64,000 bases of DNA from Lachnospiraceae bacterium (GTDB lineage Bacteria > Bacillota > Clostridia > Lachnospirales > Lachnospiraceae). The stretch spans positions 1-64,000 of the forward strand of contig JAETRI010000014.1 in assembly GCA_021770245.1 (NCBI GenBank), written 5' to 3'. Below are positions 1-5,924 of this stretch, piece after piece. Within the stretch, counting starts at the first letter, position 1. The number at the start of each line of letters is the position of its first letter. Position numbers and translations under genes: made by a program. Below the pieces are notes generated by a model, which ran no database searches, had not been told where the DNA came from, and saw nothing but the letters and a program-made list of their open reading frames with translations.

Positions 1-59
1 AGCCATTTCCATGACGGTCTCATAACCATTTCGTTGTATTCCTTTAATGCTTTCATCAT
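1..59 (-). CDS. 5' end of a small mobile-element protein (cut by window edge)
   Basis: A reading frame starts at ATG 59 on the minus strand and leaves the window at base 1. The visible start is MMKALKEYNEMVMRPSWKW. An AGGAGG Shine-Dalgarno sequence lies 8 nt upstream. It is the next gene in the leftward cargo series of the element. No function can be assigned from 19 residues. Confidence 0.55.
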   Translation of the reverse strand, partial: MMKALKEYNEMVMRPSWKW

Positions 60-120
60 AATTGTACCCTCCTGAAATTAGTTTATTTTTCCATAAAAGC
101 CCTTGCGATTTTTGCGTATG

Positions 121-143
121 TAAAAGCGAAGAGACCGTGTCTC
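121..143 (-). terminator. Rho-independent terminator of the 161-376 gene
   Basis: Read on the minus strand, GAGAC-ACG-GTCTC is followed by TTCGCTTTT. It sits 18 nt past the stop codon of the 161-376 gene and matches the terminators after the other cargo genes. Confidence 0.55.
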
Positions 144-160
144 CACGATCCCTCAACTCT

Positions 161-376
161 TTACAAACCAATCGCTGCCAGAAGCTTTGTAAGTTCGTCT
201 TTACCCAATTCCGCATCTACATTCAAGTGAACATGAGCCGTTCCGTCCGTAACCGTTGCCGTAAATTCATTCAGCTGGATATCCACTTCGTATCCTGCCT
301 TTTTCTTTACCTCTCTTTTTACAAACTTAGCAATCAAGTTCCTCAAGAATTTTGAGTTGATTTTCATTTCGTCCAT
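161..376 (-). CDS. Hypothetical 71-aa mobile-element cargo protein
   Basis: The protein is a small mixed-charge polypeptide with a basic N-terminal third (RNLIAKFVKREVKKK) and an acidic C-terminal half ending in LAAIGL. No membrane segment or known motif is visible. ATG 376 is preferred because AAAGGAG precedes it; a longer frame to 538 has no such site and crosses the conserved leader motif. A terminator follows at 121-143. The function is not recognised; a cytoplasmic protein is inferred from its composition. Confidence 0.6.
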   Translation of the reverse strand: MDEMKINSKFLRNLIAKFVKREVKKKAGYEVDIQLNEFTATVTDGTAHVHLNVDAELGKDELTKLLAAIGL

Positions 377-433
377 ACTCCTTTTCTCCTTTCCAAATCG
401 TTGGTTTTCATAAAGGCAGTTGCATTTCAAGCG

Positions 434-462
434 TAAAGAGAAAGAGCCCTTGTTAGGACTCT
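434..462 (-). terminator. Terminator overlapping the stop codon of the 453-608 gene
   Basis: On the minus strand AGAGTCC-TAACAA-GGGCTCT is followed by TTCTCTTT. The stop codon TAA of the 453-608 gene lies in the hairpin loop, so gene end and terminator are fused. Confidence 0.6.
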
Positions 463-608
463 CTCGCATACTGTAATTTCTGTAATGATATACGCATTTT
501 TGCCAGTTCATTTCTGAGTGTTTCAATTTCGTACCCATTTTTACTCCGTAATAACATATCCTCGAATATGCGTATTTTGTTGCTTAAATGTCTCTCCGTT
601 TTGCTCAT
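453..608 (-). CDS. Hypothetical 51-aa coiled-coil-like cargo protein
   Basis: The protein begins MSKTERHLSNKIRIFEDMLL and continues as a helical, charged segment with leucines at heptad-like spacing, consistent with a short coiled coil. Its last residues, RES, are encoded by the stem of the terminator. ATG 608 follows an AAAGGAG site. Neighbouring genes in the same leftward series have the same terminator-leader layout. The function is unknown. Confidence 0.5.
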   Translation of the reverse strand: MSKTERHLSNKIRIFEDMLLRSKNGYEIETLRNELAKMRISLQKLQYARES

Positions 609-662
609 CCTTTTCTCCTTTCGTAAATACGTAGCTTTCCATAAAAGGAGTTGCAAAATTCG

Positions 663-1022
663 CTAAATATCACGCCGGTCAAACACCGTTTCCCAACGTT
701 CTCTTGGTATTGGCTTCATTTTCAAAGCCCACATAATTTGCCTGACTGTGACCGTTGGGTAAAGACCATCCACACAATCACCTGCTCTGTTTTCAAAGTA
801 TTCCTTGAACCTCGGATGCAAATATAAATCGTCCGTAATCCACGAATCTACTTCGCTCCACCATGTACTCTTGGTTTCAGCGTCAAAACGCTGCTGAATA
901 ACAGCCAGTCCTTTTTCGCCAATCTTGAACAAAGTGCAACTATTATAGACCGGATGCTCACAAATATAACGTTCTCCATACATGGAGAGATAAATTATCG
1001 GTTTTTCATAGTGGTATCGCAT
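663..1022 (-). CDS. Conserved 119-aa protein of clostridial mobile elements
   Basis: The protein starts MRYHYEKPIIYLSMYGERY and carries a WW pair and the segment LYPTVTVRQIMWALKMKP near its C-terminus. It resembles an uncharacterised family that I recall from conjugative and integrative elements of Clostridia; the family number cannot be confirmed here. ATG 1022 follows a GTAAGGAGC site. It has no membrane segment and few cysteines, so it is probably cytoplasmic. It is one of the better conserved proteins of this element type, but its role is unknown. Confidence 0.65.
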   Translation of the reverse strand: MRYHYEKPIIYLSMYGERYICEHPVYNSCTLFKIGEKGLAVIQQRFDAETKSTWWSEVDSWITDDLYLHPRFKEYFENRAGDCVDGLYPTVTVRQIMWALKMKPIPRERWETVFDRRDI

Positions 1023-1039
1023 AGCTCGCTCCTTACTGC

Positions 1040-1067
1040 AAGAAGAAAGAGTCCTTGTTCAGGACTC
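1040..1067 (-). terminator. Terminator after the 1059-1175 gene fragment
   Basis: On the minus strand GAGTCC-TGAACAA-GGACTC is followed by TTTCTTCTTG. The stop codon of the fragment upstream lies in the loop. Confidence 0.6.
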
Positions 1068-1175
1068 CTCCTTAAATCGGTTTGTAATAATTCCGTCAAC
1101 ATTAAAATCCAGCTCAATGTTCGGTTCTTCGCCTTTTGTGGTTATCCCAAAATCAATAAAGTTGTCTCCGAGCAG
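1059..1175 (-). pseudogene. Remnant of a small cargo gene (no start codon)
   Basis: The minus strand encodes LGDNFIDFGITTKGEEPNIE and then LDFNVDGIITNRFKEES before a TGA inside the terminator loop at 1059-1061. Upstream the frame meets a TAA a few codons earlier, with no ATG, GTG or TTG and no ribosome binding site. The FKEES ending also occurs in the 3434-3724 protein because both endings are encoded by the terminator stem. I read it as a 5'-truncated gene; use of a CTG start is possible but unsupported. Confidence 0.35.
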
Positions 1176-1188
1176 TTGTTATCTATGC

Positions 1189-1226
1189 GGAGAAAAACGA
1201 AGAGTCCATGCGTTTTGCACGAACTC
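1189..1226 (-). terminator. Terminator of the 1246-1680 gene
   Basis: On the minus strand a 10-bp stem, GAGTTCGTGC and GCATGGACTC with G-U pairs, is followed by TTCGTTTTTCTCC. It lies 20 nt beyond the stop codon of the 1246-1680 gene. Confidence 0.6.
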
Positions 1227-1245
1227 TCGTCTTTTGCCTTCAAAT

Positions 1246-1680
1246 TCATTTCTTTGTCGGTCTGAATCGATTGAACAATCCTCTGAACGTCGTTGATGTA
1301 TAAGTTCCCGTCTCTTCAAATTTGAATCCTCTCTTCATCCAGGTTGCATAGAAAATCAACGGTAATACGATTTCTGCCGCCGCTATTCCCAGTTTGAAAT
1401 ATCGGTCTTTAGTCTGTTCCGCCAGCTGATCTTTCTTGAACTGTTCCTCGCGGGCCTGCCGATCCAGCTCTTCCTGTTCGTGCTGTGCATCTACATCCCT
1501 GCGATATATTTTTTCATCGTAATCAGTGTCGGCTTTTACATCCTCCAATCCCAATCTGTAGAGTTTGGTGACATTTTCCACTGCCGTCTGTTGTTCTTTG
1601 CTTCCCGGTTCGAGATTACTCAAACCATTAAGTTGACTTAAAATCTCATTTGCCAACGCCTGTCTAATTTGCTCATCCAT
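1246..1680 (-). CDS. Membrane-anchored 144-aa cargo protein
   Basis: Residues 1-90 are highly charged and rich in E, Q and K, with a helical stretch around QEELDRQAREEQFKKDQ that suggests a coiled coil. A single hydrophobic segment, LGIAAAEIVLPLIFYATW, lies near residues 97-114. A short basic and aromatic tail follows, containing RGLFNRFRP. ATG 1680 follows GAAAGGAGAAGAAAACG. Similar proteins occur in clostridial mobile elements, but I do not recognise a named family. It is probably a membrane-attached accessory protein. Confidence 0.55.
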   Translation of the reverse strand: MDEQIRQALANEILSQLNGLSNLEPGSKEQQTAVENVTKLYRLGLEDVKADTDYDEKIYRRDVDAQHEQEELDRQAREEQFKKDQLAEQTKDRYFKLGIAAAEIVLPLIFYATWMKRGFKFEETGTYTSTTFRGLFNRFRPTKK

Positions 1681-1730
1681 CGTTTTCTTCTCCTTTCAAT
1701 GATGAATTTTATGTTCCATAACAGAAAGTG

Positions 1731-1949
1731 CTATTTATGCGTTCTACCTTTATTAACAACATTGAGTTTTACCGTCGGTTGCGCCCTCAGTCTTTCGATG
1801 TCCAATCTTGAAATTTCAAGGAACATATAGGAACCGTCCTCCGGATCATCCGCAATCACCAAATTCCCGATGGTATCCTTTCGCAAAATATGCAAAGTCG
1901 CAGCAACACCAAGCAAAAACCCCACAATTACTCCAACTACTATCAGCAC
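1731..1949 (-). CDS. Small membrane protein, 72 aa, GTG start
   Basis: The N-terminus is a hydrophobic helix, LIVVGVIVGFLLGVAATLHI, followed by a cytoplasmic-type domain with the stretch ADDPEDGSYMFLEIS. This suggests one transmembrane anchor. GTG 1949 is chosen because AAAGGAG lies 6 nt upstream and no ATG is available in frame. It is downstream of a palindromic, AT-rich stretch near 1960-2000 that could contain its promoter. The function is unknown. Confidence 0.55.
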   Translation of the reverse strand: MLIVVGVIVGFLLGVAATLHILRKDTIGNLVIADDPEDGSYMFLEISRLDIERLRAQPTVKLNVVNKGRTHK

Positions 1950-2049
1950 TTCTTTCTCCTTTCCGAAAAGTTCTCCCGAATTTCTTACCCGGGAAATTTT
2001 CCAAATACCAAAATAGCATGTTTTTCCGTTACCTTCGTTCTGAAAATAT

Positions 2050-2074
2050 AAAAGAAAAGAGCCATTGCTGGCTC
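2050..2074 (-). terminator. Terminator at the end of the 2073-2186 gene
   Basis: On the minus strand GAGCCA-GCAA-TGGCTC is followed by TTTTCTTTT. The stop codon TGA of the 2073-2186 gene overlaps the first stem bases. Confidence 0.6.
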
Positions 2075-2186
2075 AATCTTTCAGGTATCCGACTTTATAA
2101 AGAATCTTTCCGATAACCGCCCAAAACTTCTGTTTGACCGTCAATGTCCTCCAGATAACCGGGTCAATCGTTATTTTTCTTTTCAT
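2073..2186 (-). CDS. Hypothetical 37-aa micro-protein
   Basis: A very short frame encodes MKRKITIDPVIWRTLTVKQK and then FWAVIGKILYKVGYLKD, basic with an amphipathic C-terminal helix. ATG 2186 is supported by GAAAGGAGC 10 nt upstream and by the conserved leader motif in front of it. A terminator immediately follows. The complete leader-gene-terminator unit argues for a real gene, although the length makes any assignment uncertain. Confidence 0.4.
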   Translation of the reverse strand: MKRKITIDPVIWRTLTVKQKFWAVIGKILYKVGYLKD

Positions 2187-2230
2187 AAATATCACGCTCC
2201 TTTCATAAAGAGCCATGCAAATTTTGCGTA

Positions 2231-2255
2231 AAGAGAAAGAGCCTCTGTTAGGCTC
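2231..2255 (-). terminator. Terminator overlapping the stop of the 2248-2427 gene
   Basis: On the minus strand GAGCCT-AACAG-AGGCTC is followed by TTTCTCTTT. The TAA stop codon is in the loop. Confidence 0.6.
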
Positions 2256-2427
2256 CTCTCCTTTCGTTGTAATAATTTGAATAGCTGACACGACTGCTAC
2301 GTTTCCTTGACTCTGTCTTTTCATCAGCCAATGCTGCCATAACACATACAAAGATTGCGATTAATCCGCTTTCAAATGCGAGTGCTACTGACAAAATATA
2401 AATGATTATAGACTTTATCTTTGACAT
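2248..2427 (-). CDS. Small membrane protein, 59 aa
   Basis: The N-terminal 34 residues contain a long hydrophobic helix (IIIYILSVALAFESGLIAIF) broken by one glutamate. The tail is polar and basic (ESRKRSSRVSYSNYYNERR). ATG 2427 lies 9 nt after GAAAGGAGG; another ATG at 2435 is out of frame. It is flanked by the element's leader motif and terminator. Its role is unknown. Confidence 0.5.
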   Translation of the reverse strand: MSKIKSIIIYILSVALAFESGLIAIFVCVMAALADEKTESRKRSSRVSYSNYYNERRGA

Positions 2428-2461
2428 ATAACCATGCCTCCTTTCATAAAGGAGATTATAA

Positions 2462-2671
2462 TTATTGCGTACCCTTTGATTTTTCGTATGTAATATTCTT
2501 TCTGAGACTGGACCAGGGAATATAACGATCCTCTCTGCAAACTGGGCAAAAGAACTTGTTGACCTTTCCGCCGATATCAACGAATTCCTGACTCTCACCC
2601 TCCAACCGGCTACCGCACACCGGACAGCTAAAGCGATAGGTCTGCTTAATGGCTTTCTCTACAATCTTCAT
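2462..2671 (-). CDS. Zinc-ribbon protein, 69 aa
   Basis: Two CPVC knuckles, in SCPVCGSRLEGES and FFCPVCREDRYIP, form a probable four-cysteine zinc ribbon. The rest is basic and polar. The gene starts 10 nt after the stop of the 2682-3095 regulator-like gene, so it is probably co-transcribed with it. GAGGAC precedes the ATG by about 8 nt. Such ribbons often bind DNA, RNA or protein partners; none can be named here. Confidence 0.6.
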   Translation of the reverse strand: MKIVEKAIKQTYRFSCPVCGSRLEGESQEFVDIGGKVNKFFCPVCREDRYIPWSSLRKNITYEKSKGTQ

Positions 2672-2681
2672 ACCTCAGTCC

Positions 2682-3095
2682 TCACTTTCTTATCCGATTC
2701 AGAATCCAGAAGAAGCGCCTGTATAATTCGTAGTAGACATCCTTACAGCAAGGCACGTTTACTCTCGCCCTCAGATGGTCATAAGAGATTCCCTGGGTAA
2801 CGGCTTTCAAAATATAATCCCCCAATTCTGCATCCGTTTCCGCAGCAGCTTTTTCAATCAGCCCCATCCGTTCGGAATAGAACTCTCTCGCCTCCACACA
2901 CTTGACGGTTGGATCGCCAATGCTTCCGGTAAGCTTAACCGCATCAATCGGGCGTTGGCTCAAACTGCTTAGTGCCGCCCTTGCTTTCTTCCAGATTGGA
3001 TACTGAAGACAGAAGTGCTTCAACTCATAGTACCGATGCTTTTCAATCCAGTACGGATTTTTTTCCGACAACTCTGGCCGTATTGTTGTGCTCAT
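2682..3095 (-). CDS. RinA/ArpU-like regulator candidate, 137 aa
   Basis: The protein ends in YYELYRRFFWILNRIRK, an ending typical of small phage and mobile-element transcription regulators of the RinA/ArpU type, with a helix-turn-helix-like region before it (GISYDHLRARVNVPCCKDV). The likely start is the ATG at 3095, which overlaps the stop codon of the upstream gene as ATGA, implying translational coupling with the DNA-binding protein at 3092-3337. The assignment rests on overall pattern and could be wrong; late-gene or transfer-gene activation would be the expected role. Confidence 0.45.
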   Translation of the reverse strand: MSTTIRPELSEKNPYWIEKHRYYELKHFCLQYPIWKKARAALSSLSQRPIDAVKLTGSIGDPTVKCVEAREFYSERMGLIEKAAAETDAELGDYILKAVTQGISYDHLRARVNVPCCKDVYYELYRRFFWILNRIRK

Positions 3096-3337
3096 TTTCG
3101 TTCTCCTTTCCACACATAGCCCGTTTCCTCGAACAGCAATTTGGGAGAGATATAGAAGTTGATGCGTCCGTACTTGCTATTCATCTCCTCAATGTCTGTA
3201 ATCAGCTTTCCGTTCCTTGTGGCTTTTCCGATCGGCAGCCACCCGGATATGATGCCAGCTCGGACCCAGGAAGCATCTTTTCCATATACTTTAGCCGCCA
3301 CGGAGACAGGAACAGAACCGCTCGCAAATTCTTCCAT
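3092..3337 (-). CDS. Small helix-turn-helix protein, excisionase-like
   Basis: The first 50 residues look like a winged helix or MerR-like DNA-binding domain (VPVSVAAKVYGKDASWVRAG, then GWLPIGKATRNGK), followed by YISPKLLFEETGYVW. Proteins of this shape serve as excisionases or repressors in integrative elements. ATG 3337 follows GAAAGGAGG. It is the first gene of the 3337-2462 operon, and the sequence TTAACCTAGAATA shared with the 4046 gene lies upstream. Being close to the integrase is consistent with an excision-control role. Confidence 0.5.
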   Translation of the reverse strand: MEEFASGSVPVSVAAKVYGKDASWVRAGIISGWLPIGKATRNGKLITDIEEMNSKYGRINFYISPKLLFEETGYVWKGERK

Positions 3338-3412
3338 CTGCGTCTACCTCCTTTCTACGGCTATTCTAGGTTAAGGACGGCTGTTAGTAAAAACAACCTC
3401 GGTGGAAACGGA

Positions 3413-3442
3413 GCAAGAAGAAAGAGCCCTTGTTTAGGACTC
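3413..3442 (-). terminator. Terminator overlapping the stop of the 3434-3724 gene
   Basis: On the minus strand GAGTCC-TAAACAA-GGGCTC is followed by TTTCTTCTTG. The TAA stop is the start of the loop. Confidence 0.6.
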
Positions 3443-3724
3443 CTCTTTAAAATTCTTTAAGTAATTATCCAGATAGTCAAATTCATCAACGCAAACTTTC
3501 AGAGTATTTAAAGCCAATTTGGTTCCTTCTTTACAAAAATGTTGATTTTTCTTCTTTGCCCATCCATGTATAAGCCGATATATGCCGCCTCTATTTTTTG
3601 TATATGCATATATCTTTTTACATCGCTCAGCTTGTCGAGTAAAATAATCAACTTTTCTGTGATTCCGACTTATTTCAGCTATAACTCTGTCGTGGTATGC
3701 TTTCGTTTTCCTTTCGTCTATCAT
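3434..3724 (-). CDS. Hypothetical 96-aa basic cargo protein
   Basis: The protein is basic and helical (MIDERKTKAYHDRVIAEISR at the start), with a lysine-rich centre and an acidic end, KNFKEES, encoded by the terminator stem. ATG 3724 is preferred over the upstream GTG 3733 because AAAGGAG sits about 10 nt before the ATG but only 1 nt before the GTG. There is no membrane segment and no motif that I recognise. Confidence 0.55.
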   Translation of the reverse strand: MIDERKTKAYHDRVIAEISRNHRKVDYFTRQAERCKKIYAYTKNRGGIYRLIHGWAKKKNQHFCKEGTKLALNTLKVCVDEFDYLDNYLKNFKEES

Positions 3725-3740
3725 AAATATCACACTCCTT

Positions 3741-4046
3741 TCATAAGAGCAGTTGCGATTTCTGCGCTTTCCAACGAATCATGGTCATCTCGCACGGGTA
3801 ATCTTCGTATCCCATCGTTTCCGGAGTAATGAATCCCTCCAGGACTCCTCGAATAATTTCTGCTTCATACTGCTTGTATGGAAAAATATCCTCTGGCAAT
3901 TCTCTATGTAGCCTACCGCACTTTGGACATCTCAATCTCCGGATTATCGTTCTATTTGTAACACGTCCTTTTGTCCGTACAATCCGTTTTACCTTATCGT
4001 AAAGTTTCAGTCGTCCGCCACACTTCGGGCAGACTGTTTCATTCAC
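3741..4046 (-). CDS. DUF6431-like zinc-ribbon protein
   Basis: An N-terminal CPKCGG ribbon pairs with RRLRCPKCGRLHRELPEDI around residue 40, followed by PYKQYEAEIIRGVLEG and EDYPCEMTMIRW. This order (two CPKC knuckles, HREL, PYK.YEAE, then an RW motif) matches my memory of DUF6431 proteins, common in clostridial mobile elements and reminiscent of transposase zinc ribbons. GTG 4046 is used because the nearest ATGs are out of frame and GAGGTGAT lies upstream. DNA binding is likely; the function is unknown. Confidence 0.55.
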   Translation of the reverse strand: MNETVCPKCGGRLKLYDKVKRIVRTKGRVTNRTIIRRLRCPKCGRLHRELPEDIFPYKQYEAEIIRGVLEGFITPETMGYEDYPCEMTMIRWKAQKSQLLL

Positions 4047-4112
4047 GCTAACCGTATATCATCACCTCGATTCTTAATCTAGGTTAAAATATAACCCGCA
4101 AGAAAGTTTAAA

Positions 4113-4149
4113 TGTAGGAGTTGACAATTCCTACACTATGATATATGAT
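4113..4149 (+). promoter_or_regulatory. Integrase promoter with inverted TGTAGGA sites
   Basis: TTGACA (4121-4126) and TATGAT (4144-4149) are separated by 17 bp, a near-consensus promoter. The -35 box is bracketed by TGTAGGA (4113-4119) and its inverse TCCTACA (4129-4135). The same heptamer occurs twice more beyond the integrase gene, so the integrase or its excisionase could repress this promoter by binding here. Confidence 0.7.
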
Positions 4150-4183
4150 TGCTATGGATGTTGCAACAGAAAGGAGAGATGAG

Positions 4184-5422
4184 ATGTTAATTAAATGTCC
4201 TGAGTGCGAACTGCAGATAAGTGACAAGGCTTTGATTTGCCCGCATTGTGGCTATCCAATTCAGCCGGATGCAAAGCCACGAGTTCCGCGAAAATCAAAC
4301 AAGCGCAGACGCCTGCCAAACGGATTCGGACAGATCAGTGAGATTAAGGGACGAAATCTTCGTAATCCGTTCCGAGCAATGGTGACAGTTGGAAAGACCA
4401 AAACAGGCAGACCCATTTGCAAACCTTTGAAACCGGAATCGTATTTTCCAACTTATAACGACGCTTATGCCGCCCTGGTGGAATATAACAAGAATCCTTA
4501 TGATCTTGGTCCCGCCATCACAGCAAAGGAACTATACGAGAAATGGACAGAGAGCTATTTTAAAACCTTGAAGTCAGACGCGAGTGCAAGAGCAGTAGAC
4601 GCCGCCTGGGCGTATTGTACTTCCGTATACGACATGAGAGTGATGGATATCCGTGCCAGGCATGTGAAAGGCTGTATGGAAGAGGGGACAGCGATTGTAA
4701 AAGGGAAAGAGCAACATCCCAGCGCTGCCATGAAGAACAAAATCAAATCCCTGTTCAATCAAATGCTGGACTATGCTTTGGAATATGAGCTTGTAGATCG
4801 GAATTACTCCAGAACTTTCAACCTGTCGGATGAAGTCATCAAGGAAGTTACAAGTGTCAAGAAAGGTCATATCGCTTTTACGGATGAAGAGATAGCATTG
4901 CTTTGGGAACATGTGGATGACAAACGGTATGTTGACGCAATCCTGATTCAATGCTATTCTGGATGGAGACCGCAGGAGCTTGGATTGCTGGAACTGGAAA
5001 ACGTTGATCTTGAAAACTGGACTTTCAAAGGTGGTATGAAAACTGAAGCGGGTACCGACAGAGTTGTTCCTATCCATTCAAGAATCCGACCTTTGGTTCT
5101 TCGGAAGTATAAAGAGGCTAAAGCTCTTGGAAGTAAGTATCTGTTCAACTGCACTGACCCAGACAGTAACCGCAAAAACATAATGTTCACCTATAACCGG
5201 TACCAGAAAGGTTTTACCCGAATCCGGACAGAACTGAATCTTAATCCGGAACACCGTCCACATGACGGACGTACACACTTTGTCACCGCTGCCAAAAAAG
5301 CAGGTGTTGACGAATATGCAATCAAATATATGGTGGGTCATAAAATCTCGGACATCACCGAAAAGGTATACACGAAAAGAGAGTTTGAATGGCTCAAAGA
5401 AGAAATAGAAAAAATAAAATAG
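4184..5422 (+). CDS. int: Tyrosine recombinase (integrase) of the element
   Basis: The 412-aa enzyme should catalyse site-specific integration and excision of the element to its left. An N-terminal four-cysteine ribbon (C5, C8, C19, C22) is followed by an arm-binding/SAM-like domain and a C-terminal catalytic domain with R262 (SGWRPQELG), H360 and R363 (HDGRTHF), H386 (VGHK) and the nucleophile Y396 (VYTKRE). ATG 4184 is 7 nt after AGGAG; an upstream ATG has none. The gene lies at the end of the AT-rich region and is read away from the cargo, the usual position next to an attachment site. The fused zinc ribbon is common in clostridial integrases. Confidence 0.9.
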   Translation: MLIKCPECELQISDKALICPHCGYPIQPDAKPRVPRKSNKRRRLPNGFGQISEIKGRNLRNPFRAMVTVGKTKTGRPICKPLKPESYFPTYNDAYAALVEYNKNPYDLGPAITAKELYEKWTESYFKTLKSDASARAVDAAWAYCTSVYDMRVMDIRARHVKGCMEEGTAIVKGKEQHPSAAMKNKIKSLFNQMLDYALEYELVDRNYSRTFNLSDEVIKEVTSVKKGHIAFTDEEIALLWEHVDDKRYVDAILIQCYSGWRPQELGLLELENVDLENWTFKGGMKTEAGTDRVVPIHSRIRPLVLRKYKEAKALGSKYLFNCTDPDSNRKNIMFTYNRYQKGFTRIRTELNLNPEHRPHDGRTHFVTAAKKAGVDEYAIKYMVGHKISDITEKVYTKREFEWLKEEIEKIK

Positions 5423-5433
5423 AATGTAATTGG

Positions 5434-5454
5434 TGTAGGAATATGGATGTAGGA
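5434..5454 (+). other. Direct TGTAGGA repeats beyond the integrase (arm-site candidates)
   Basis: TGTAGGA occurs at 5434-5440 and 5448-5454, spaced 14 bp, matching the inverted pair at the integrase promoter. Short direct repeats at this place are typical of integrase arm-type or excisionase binding sites. Confidence 0.45.
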
Positions 5455-5765
5455 GTGGTGCATGAATAATATACGAGTTACGTACATTTTACCGCTTTTT
5501 ACCACTCCCAACCACTTCTAAAACCCTTGAAAATACAGGATTTTTGTTCATTAGCCGACATAGGCAGTTTCTATTATAGAATATGACAGCGATGACATCT
5601 TGTGACAGAAAGGATATGCGGCACGACAACCGGTAACGGTGCAGCCACCCTGCAGGCTCCCGGACGCCGGGACGCACAGGGAAGGATCCCGCCGGAAGCC
5701 CGCCGCCCCTTTGGGCTGCTTCTAAAGCCGCCGTTCCCGGCTTCGTGCCGCATCACAATTTCCCG

Positions 5766-5794
5766 TTGCATCCCCCTCCCCTTTCCATTATAAT
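5766..5794 (+). promoter_or_regulatory. Promoter of the aconitase-family gene
   Basis: TTGCAT (5766-5771) and TATAAT (5789-5794) are spaced by 17 bp. The start codon lies about 125 nt downstream, leaving a leader with a GGCC-type and a CTGCCA/TGGCAG hairpin. Confidence 0.6.
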
Positions 5795-5924
5795 AAAACC
5801 GTTATAGCAAAGAAATATCGGCCCTTTCTGCGGCCATCCTGCCAGCCCGCAGGGCATGGCAGATTCACAAATGCATGCGTTTGGGTCATGCAGTTTCCGA
5901 AAACAGGAAGACAGGAGGAAGCCC

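Larger units (their letters stand above)
91..3763 (-). repeat. Dispersed leader motif ahead of element cargo genes (at least 7 copies)
   Basis: A motif of about 30 bp occurs between cargo genes at 91-120, 406-435, 641-662, 1714-1742, 2196-2230, 2448-2478 and 3738-3763. The minus-strand form is roughly ACGCAAAATTGCAACT followed by CTTTATGAAAGGAG. It lies between the upstream terminator and the next start codon, and its last bases are the ribosome binding site. The coordinates given span all copies; the intervening genes are separate. It is absent from the chromosomal part of the window. Confidence 0.6.
3358..4090 (-). promoter_or_regulatory. Shared motif TTAACCTAGAWTA upstream of two cargo genes
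   Basis: The minus-strand sequence TTAACCTAGA followed by ATA or TTA occurs at about 3361-3374 (upstream of the 3337 start) and 4074-4087 (upstream of the 4046 start). It contains a -10-like TAGAAT or TAGATT. The coordinates span both copies. It may be a shared promoter or operator; the match is only about 12 bp. Confidence 0.35.
5423..5924. other. Element boundary and hydratase leader (no gene)
   Basis: The element probably ends near 5500, where base composition changes and an 8-bp inverted repeat (GGAGTGGT 5452-5459, ACCACTCC 5501-5508) occurs; no tRNA is visible. An 11-bp inverted repeat, ATGCGGCACGA at 5616-5626 and its complement at 5743-5753, encloses hairpins ACCG-GTAA-CGGT (5629-5640) and CCCGG-ACG-CCGGG (5659-5671). 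Beyond it are the hydratase promoter and a leader hairpin at 5839-5862 (CTGCCA, inner GCCC-GCA-GGGC, TGGCAG). No convincing coding frame was found. Confidence 0.5.

Noticed and set aside
5500-5620. A tRNA gene as the attachment site of the element
   Set aside because: No cloverleaf, TTCGA-type arm or CCA end is visible on either strand.
5641-5690. A cyclic-di-GMP or cobalamin riboswitch at the element junction
   Set aside because: Only short strings (ACGCACAGGG; GGGAAGG) resemble those classes; the order and conserved core are missing and the hydratase promoter lies downstream of it.
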